Source of the DNA: Rhizomys pruinosus
Taxonomy: Eukaryota > Chordata > Mammalia > Rodentia > Spalacidae
Reading direction: 5' to 3'
DNA: 64,000 nucleotides
Assembly: GCA_009823505.1 (NCBI GenBank)
Contig: VZQC01002907.1
Coordinates: 2,736,665 to 2,800,664, forward strand
Under the pieces are notes generated by a model, which made no database searches, was not told the DNA's origin, and saw nothing but the letters and a program-made list of their open reading frames with translations. Position numbers and translations under genes: made by a program. Positions 58,244 through 64,000 of this stretch are shown here, piece by piece (position 1 is the stretch's first letter; the number at the start of each line of letters is the position of its first letter).

Positions 58244-58690
58244 GGGGCTGGAGAGATGGCTCAGCAGTTAAGAGCACTAGCCGCTCTTGAAAAGAACCTA
58301 GGTTTGATTCCCAGCACCCACATGGGGGCTAACAATCATCCTTAACTCCAGTTCCTCTTCTGATCTCTACTGCACTGTATGACATGGGTGTATGCAGGCA
58401 ATACATTCATACATAAAATAAAAATAGTAAATAAAAGATTTTAATTATAATCTCTTAGAGCTGGAGAGATGGCTCAGCAGTTAAGAGCACTAGCTGCTCT
58501 TGCAGAGAACCTGGGTTCAATTCCCAGCACCCACATGGTATCTAACAACTATCTGTAACTCCAGTTCAAGGGGAATCTAATGCCTTCTTCTGACCTCTGG
58601 AGGCATTGAACATCACGGATGCACTTACATGTAGGCAATACACTCATACACATAAACTAAAAATAATAAAATAGAAAAATAAAGTAAAAA
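58244..58690 (+). mobile_element. Two B3/B2-type SINEs in tandem
   Basis: Heads GGGGCTGGAGAGATGGCTCAGC at 58244 and AGCTGGAGAGATGGCTCAGC at 58459; each keeps a B-box-like motif (AGGTTTGATTCCCAGC, GGGTTCAATTCCCAGC) and an A-rich tail. Confidence 0.9.
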
Positions 58691-59097
58691 GGATAACATC
58701 TTGATATAATAAGGATTAAATTTTCACATGAGTTTTGGAGGGGATACACCTCCAAATGCTAGCAGTGACCTCCAATCCTGCTACAAATGCACACTGTCTT
58801 GTGATGTTCTGTCCTGGCTATTTTCCAGTCTCGCTCATCTATAACTCATGACAAGTTTGAGTATATTAATGATATGTCTAGGGGATCTCGACTCAGAGTT
58901 TCACACTCCTCATAGAGACATCTGGGAATGTTTGAGAGCAACTGTGCCTCAGTTATTTCAATGCCTCACTCAAGTCACTGGTACTAGTTTACAAATATCC
59001 TGCAATGCTACATATTGTCCCCCCAAATGAAGAATTGGCGCATTCCAAATACCAACAGAACCCTAATTGATTAGCACCCTAACTTATTAGCACCCTC

Positions 59098-59205
59098 TTC
59101 TAGTTTGCTTTCTGTTGTGATAAAACATTCTGACCAAATGCAGCATGGGGGTGTATTTCAGCTTTATACTTCCACAATCCTCCCAAAAAACAACATGATC
59201 AAGTC
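59098..59205 (+). mobile_element. Older rodent repeat fragment
   Basis: GTTTGCTTTCTGTTGTGATAAAACATTCTGACC matches the start of the repeat at 37797. Confidence 0.6.
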
Positions 59206-59865
59206 ATCACAGAAACACCCCATTCCTTGCCCCAATTTCTGTCCAGATGGGGTTACTACTGGCCCAAGCAGCATTCTCATGTGAATTTGAATATAGGACC
59301 TTCTCCACACAGCCCTGAACCAGGACACGTAGCTGGTAAGGGAAGCATAGGCTGGCTTTCAGGCCTTCTCAACTGTCTCCCTCCCACCCCCAATTACCTG
59401 TTTATTCTATCAGGAAGAATCCCCATGATTTCTCTACCCTGGAGAAAGAATTCTTGCTAGTTCAAGTGTTACATACTAGGCTCTGCTCCAGGCATCAGTA
59501 CATTCCTTTATTTCTACTGAGTGGTAAACAAGACCTTCAAGATCTCTGTTATGGATCTGGAAGAAGTGAAGTCCTCAGCAAGTTGAAGGACTGTTAGTGA
59601 ATGTGGGGAGAGTTTTACCATCTATTGATGTTGTATCTGGAATTTGCTGTCTGGCTCAGAAGACTGTAACTGAAGCCCCAGTTCTCTACAGTTGAACCAA
59701 TGGTCCCACTCCAATTATAGATATAGACTAGCTGGTGACTTTTGACAAGGCAATATATAAGCCTCTTTCATCAGAGCTTCTCCTTCACACCTTCAGAGCA
59801 TCTCTAGAGACCCCACTGAGTGCAAATCTTTTGCTATTTGTTGTTTATGATTTCATCTTAATCTT
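59206..59865. other. No gene recognised
   Basis: Unique or deeply decayed intronic sequence. Confidence 0.4.
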
Positions 59866-59869
59866 TTTG

Positions 59870-60005
59870 AAGCTGGTTTTCTCTACCCCGTAAAATGGGG
59901 GTTGTGATGGTACTTATCCAAGTGCAATTGTGAAGATTAAATAATGAAAGTATAAAATGTTCAATTTACTACTTTGAACACAGGTAGAACACAATAAGTG
60001 ATTAT
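59870..60005 (+). mobile_element. MIR
   Basis: GGTTTTCTCTACCCCGTAAAATGGGGG, GTGAAGATTAAATAATG and GGTAGAACACAATAAGTGATTATTA follow MIR. Confidence 0.75.
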
Positions 60006-60008
60006 TAT

Positions 60009-60009
60009 A

Positions 60010-60050
<41 letters not shown>

Positions 60051-60111
60051 ATAGTGATGGTGATGGTGATGATGGTGGTGGTGGTGGTAATGATAGTGGT
60101 GGTGATGAAAT
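60009..60111. repeat. (GAT)n/(GGT)n microsatellite
   Basis: About 14 perfect ATG/GAT units, then GGTGAT and GGT variants. The His/Ile-rich open frames on the minus strand are its translation. Confidence 0.96.
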
Positions 60112-60347
60112 AAGATAGTAGATGAGATAAAGAAATTGTTTAGCATTGACTATCTCTACACATTGATCATGGAAAAATCTAAATCCTACAGAAAGAATGG
60201 CCAAGAAGAAAATAGTCAATTTGTCCTGCAAAACTCTAAAACTCAGAAATCAGAGATAACATGGAAGATATTGCCTGTGAAGGAAAGAGAAAAGAGGAGG
60301 GCTGAAGAGAGGAGGAATCTTTGAGAGTCTGTTTAAGAAGTCAATAT

Positions 60348-60741
60348 GGGGCTGGAGAGATGGCCTAGCGGTTAAGAGCGCCGACTGCTCTTACAGAGGA
60401 CCCAGGTTCGATCCCCAGCACCCACATGGCGGCCGAGAACCGTCTGAAATTCCAATTCCAGGAGAACTCCAGTTCCAGGGGAATCTGACACCCTCTTCTG
60501 ACCTCCGCGGCATTGCAACACGGGTGCACAAACTTGCATGCAGACAGTACATTGATACACATACAGAAATAAATAAATGCCAGGCGTGGTGGCGCATGCC
60601 TTTAATCCTAGCACTTGGGAGGCAGAGGCACACGGATCTCTGTGAGTTCGAGGCCAGCCTGGTCTACAGAGTGAGTTCCAGGACAGCCAGAGCTACAGGG
60701 AGACCCGTCTCAAAAAAAAAAAAAGACCAAAAAAAAAAAAA
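60348..60741 (+). mobile_element. Composite B2-B1 SINE, copy C
   Basis: Long-type B2 (60348-60578) fused to B1 (from 60579) at the shared CAGAAATAAATAAATGC junction. Composite-specific bases GTTCGAGGCC and CAGCCAGAGCT are present. Outer target copies AAGAAGTCAATAT at 60335-60347 and 60742-60754. Confidence 0.93.
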
Positions 60742-60756
60742 AAGAAGTCAATATAT

Positions 60757-61027
60757 GGGGTTGGAGAGATGGCTCAGTGGTTAAGAGCACTGGTCGTTCT
60801 TACAGAAGACTCGGGTTCAAATATCAGCACCCACATGGCAGCTAACAACTGTCTGGAAGTCCATTTCCAGGGGATTTAACACCCTCTTCTGTCCTCCTCA
60901 AGCATCGCATGACATGGGTGCACTTAAGCACATGCAGACATAACACTCATACACATGAAATAAAAATAAAGAAAAAATGTTTAAACAAGTCAAAATTTAA
61001 AAAAAAAGAAATTAAAAAAAAAAAAAA
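60757..61027 (+). mobile_element. B3/B2 SINE at the same target
   Basis: GGGGTTGGAGAGATGGCTCAGTGG head and A-rich tail, bounded by AAGAAGTCAATATAT (60742-60756) and AAGAAGTCGATATATA (61028-61043). Confidence 0.9.
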
Positions 61028-61043
61028 AAGAAGTCGATATATA

Positions 61044-61202
61044 AGCCGGGCATGGTGGCACACGCCTTCAACCTAGCACTTGGGAGGCAGAGGCAGGTGG
61101 ATCTCTATGAGTTCAAGACCAGCCTGGTCTACATAGTGAGTTCCAGGCCAGCTGGGGTTACAGGAGACCCTGTCTCAAAAAGACGGAAAAAAAAAAAAGA
61201 AA
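61044..61202 (+). mobile_element. B1 SINE at the same target
   Basis: AGCCGGGCATGGTGGCACACGCC ... GACCCTGTCTC with long A/G-rich tail. Target-like AAAAAGTCAATATATA follows at 61203-61218. Confidence 0.9.
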
Positions 61203-61218
61203 AAAAAGTCAATATATA

Positions 61219-61340
61219 TTTGGGAGGCAGAGGCAAGCAGAGCTCTGTAAGATCAAGGTCAGCCTGATCTACTAGCAAGTTCCAAGCCAACTTGGGCTAC
61301 AGGGAGACCTTTGTCTCAAAAACCAAAACAAAACAAAAAA
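61219..61340 (+). mobile_element. 5'-truncated B1
   Basis: Starts TTTGGGAGGCAGAGGC (first ~40 bases missing) and ends GAGACCTTTGTCTC plus A-rich tail. It begins directly after a target copy. Confidence 0.88.
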
Positions 61341-61646
61341 GGAGGCAGTGGATAGCTAAAAATCATCTACCATCTCTAAGAAGCCAGACGACTGCTCCCT
61401 CACCAGCTATAACAGAAGATAGGTTTGCTCTCTCATGGGATTAAACAGAATGTGTTTAGACACAAGCCAGAGTGGAGCACAGAATAGAGGGGCCATCCTG
61501 AAAATGGGATTAATAGAAAGTCATGTTCAACAAGGAAGCTTTTATCCCCACTTCACTGATTCCCTTACTCTGGCAGTCAGACAAGAGATTAGAGAATTTA
61601 GCCCAAGAATGTGACCAGTTCAAAATAAAAATGCCTATAGGAGTTA

Positions 61647-61992
61647 TGTTAGTTACTTATGACTACTGTGACAAAATACCTGACATAAATAGGTTAATGA
61701 AAGAAGGATTATTTTGGCTCACTGTTTGGCAGTACAGCCCATAATGGCGGAGAAGGCGGGAGACTGGAGCATGGAGCAGCTGGTCACGTGACATCCACAT
61801 TCAGGAAGCAGAGAGAGATGAAAGCTGGTGTTGAGCTTGCTTTTTCCCTTTTGTTCAGTCCAGGACCCCAAGATGGTGCTACCACTGTTAGGGTGAGTCT
61901 TCCTTCCTCAATTAAAATACTCTAGAAACCTCCTCACAGATGTGCCCAAAGGTTTGTCTCCTAGGCGATTCAAGATCCTGTCAAGTTGACTA
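61647..61992 (+). mobile_element. LTR-like rodent repeat, near full copy
   Basis: GTTAGTTACTTATGACTACTGTGAC, AAATACCTGAC, TTATTTTGGCTCACTG, CATAATGGCGGAGAAGG, GTTTGTCTCCTAGG, CTGTCAAGTTGAC. It is antisense-related in part to 63878-64000 (GAGCCAAAATAA-type text). Family not named. Confidence 0.6.
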
Positions 61993-62324
61993 TACTAATC
62001 ATCACCAGAGTCCCCCAGGGAAATGAAGACATCCAGACCCAGTCATGCTACAGGACGCGTGTCCACTGGCAAGCTCCATCCTCATATACAGAGCTTCAAA
62101 ACAGCTTCTCAGTGTTGTACTTTCCAAAAGGAAAACAACCAGAGATTATCAGACACTTGAGGAATTCTTCTAAATTAAAGAAAACATAATTCAAATGGAA
62201 TAAAAGTTTAAGAACAGATGATTAGCATAATCAGAGAGATAAGAAACAGTATTGTATCCACAAGATGAGTTGAAAATAGAAGGTTCAGAGAAGCAAACAG
62301 AATTCTGGGTAATTAAGGAAGGGT

Positions 62325-62464
62325 GGGAAGAGGGCTCAGTGGGTAAAGCGATTTTCTGCACATGTCTGATGACCTTAGTTCAATCTCTAGAACCCACAAT
62401 GGAAGAAAACCGACTCCTAAAAGTTGTCCTGTGTTGTCCCCTGACCTCCATCTGCATTCTGTGA

Positions 62465-62506
<42 letters not shown>
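62325..62506 (+). mobile_element. B3/B4-like SINE with (AAT)n tail
   Basis: GGTGGGAAGAGGGCTCAGTGG head, GTCCCCTGACCTCCATCTGC, then about 12 AAT units (62469-62506). Confidence 0.7.
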
Positions 62507-62507
<1 letters not shown>

Positions 62508-62913
62508 CTTAAATATACAAGGGCAAATATTTTTAAAATAGTAAAACTGGAAGTTAAAGGAAAATTAAGGATATAATATCAAAATCAAAAGGTCAAAAAA
62601 TATAGAAGTAATTCAAGTGTCTATCAATAGAGAAATGAACAAATACATGTAGACATATATTACGATTCTCTAAAAGGAAGAGTTCTAATACATGCTTCAG
62701 CTTGGATGCACCTTGAAAATATTGTGGTAAGTATATGAAGTCGATCACTCAAATATTCGAACATTATGTTATTCTGTTTCTGTAAAGTAATAAAGTAGTG
62801 AGGTTCACAGACCTAGAAGTTCACAGAACTAGAAGATGACCACCGGAGTTAGGGAAGGGAAAGATGGATCAGTGCTTGATGACAGCAGAGTTTCGACTCA
62901 AAAAAGTTCTGGA

Positions 62914-63026
62914 AGGCGGATCTTTGTGAGTTGAAGGCCAGCCTGGTCTACAAGGTGAGTTCCAGGACAGCTGGGGCTACAGGGAGACCCTGTCTTGAAA
63001 AGACAAAAAAAAAAATTAATTAAAAA
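62914..63026 (+). mobile_element. 5'-truncated B1
   Basis: Starts AGGCGGATCTTTGTGAG, ends with A tail. Target AAAAAGTTCTGGA at 62901-62913 and 63027-63039. Confidence 0.92.
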
Positions 63027-63123
63027 AAAAAGTTCTGGAGATGAACACTGGTGATAAGCACCCATGGCCATGTGAATGCAAGTAATGCCACTGAGCCATT
63101 TATGGTTTAAATGGTCAATTTTT

Positions 63124-63250
63124 TTTTCCCTGTAGTCCCAGCTGTCCTGGAACTCATTCTGTAGACCAGGCTGGCCTTGAACTCACAAAGATCTGCCTGC
63201 CTCTGCCTCCCAAGTGCTAGGATTAAAGGCATGTGCCACCACGCCCGGCT
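63124..63250 (-). mobile_element. B1 SINE lacking its 3' quarter
   Basis: Begins CCCTGTAGTCCCAGCTGTCC after a T run, so the 3' end beyond GGGAGACC is missing. Target TTAAATGGTCAATTTT at 63108-63123 and 63251-63266. Confidence 0.9.
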
Positions 63251-63266
63251 TTAAATGGTCAATTTT

Positions 63267-63877
63267 ATGTCCACATGTATTTTATCACAATGAAAAAGGA
63301 TGGGAGGAAGGGAATATCTCCCCCCAAAAGACAGAAATAATCAAGAAAATCTGTTAAAATATGAGACAAATTCTCAGAAATCTAATATTCCAAGAAGGCT
63401 CCAGAAACAAATAACCAAACAAAGAAAATGAAAGAGAGACATTATCAAATAAATAATATAGGAAAAAGTCCCAGAATGGAACATGTGAATTTCCAGATTG
63501 AAAGAATTCCACAGGACCCAATAAAATGGCTGAAACAAGATGTACACAGAGGCATAGCATGGTGAAGCCTGGGATGTTTAAAGATGTCACATTCTCCAAA
63601 GACAGGCAATAAACCACACAGAGATTCACAATGACTTCAGAATCCCTACCAGTGATGCTGAGAGCCAACCCATAAGGAAAAAATTACCTTAAAATACTGG
63701 AGGAGAATTATTTCCAACTTGACTCCAAGCCCATTCAAATAACACTTCAAGGAGAGAAAAGAATAAAAACATTTCCAGACATTGAAGATCTTTTTAAAAA
63801 TTGCCTGCCATATGCCTCTCAGGAAGTCTCATAGGAGGATGTGCCCCTACCAAGGGAGTGGATCAAGAAAAAGATGT
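63267..63877. other. No gene or recognised repeat
   Basis: A-rich intronic text. The 104-residue minus-strand frame (63354-63668) shows no domain. Confidence 0.4.
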
Positions 63878-64000
63878 GTTGTTAGGGTTTGAATCTGAAA
63901 TGTCCCCCACAGTCTCATCGTTTAAGCCCTTGCTTCCCAGCTGAGGGATGCCGTGGAAACTTTAGGAGGTCAGGGCTTGCCAGTGGAAATGCATCAGTAG
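63878..64000 (+). mobile_element. Old LTR-like repeat, cut by the window end
   Basis: GTTAGGGTTTGAATCTGAAATGTCCCCCAC and GTGGAAACTTTAGGAGGTCAGGGC resemble the start of the repeat type seen at 37065-37800. Confidence 0.5.

Noticed and set aside
59914..60231. His-rich minus-strand open frame
   Set aside because: Translation of the GAT/GGT microsatellite.

Overview
The window is a gene-poor stretch of a mammalian chromosome, almost certainly from a muroid rodent. It carries dozens of B1 (7SL-derived) and B2/B3 (tRNA-derived) SINEs, RSINE1/B4-like SINEs, rodent L1/Lx-type LINEs, and older mammal-wide MIR, L2, L1M and MER5A remnants. The young B1 copies end in '..gggagaccctgtctcaaaaagacc', which differs from the Mus and Rattus consensus as I know it, so I do not assign a species. 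There is no prokaryotic or viral gene set, no CRISPR array and no rRNA or tRNA gene.

The one protein-coding feature I can support is exon 1 of Tmem233, a dispanin/IFITM-like CD225-domain protein reported as a partner of the NaV1.7 sodium channel. It lies on the + strand at about 52.4-52.7 kb. The exon carries the acidic N-terminus and the first hydrophobic segment and stops at a clear GTGAGT donor at 52695. The second coding exon is not in the window, so 52695-64000 is read as intron 1. Everything upstream (1-52.3 kb) is read as intergenic or possibly intronic to an unseen neighbour; in human and mouse CCDC60 lies upstream, but I could not recognise any of its exons.

Layout: 1-4 kb, SINEs including a B2-B1 composite and a perfect hairpin at a B1 5' end. 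4-7 kb, L1 3'UTR fragments, one splitting an older rodent repeat. 7-22 kb, scattered SINEs, MIR/MER5A, an ancient L1M split by B1/B2/B3, and a long (GA)n(GGAA)n tract. 23-26.4 kb, two L1 3' segments head to head. 27-32.4 kb, SINEs inside ancient L1M and an L1 3'UTR with a 4x50-bp tandem repeat. 33-40 kb, MIR, L2 and a solo ERVK-type LTR with 6-bp target duplication. 40.9-46.9 kb, a 5'-truncated L1 inserted into a SINE and itself carrying two later SINE insertions. 47-52 kb, MIR/L2 remnants and a second truncated L1. 52.4 kb, Tmem233 exon 1. 52.7-64 kb, intron with a third truncated L1 and a pile-up of SINEs at one target site.

The most interesting item is a chimeric B2-B1 SINE. Three copies share the same fusion junction and B1 diagnostic bases not seen in the solitary B1s here, and each is flanked as a unit by target-site duplications (good in two copies, imperfect in the third). 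This suggests the fusion itself retrotransposed.
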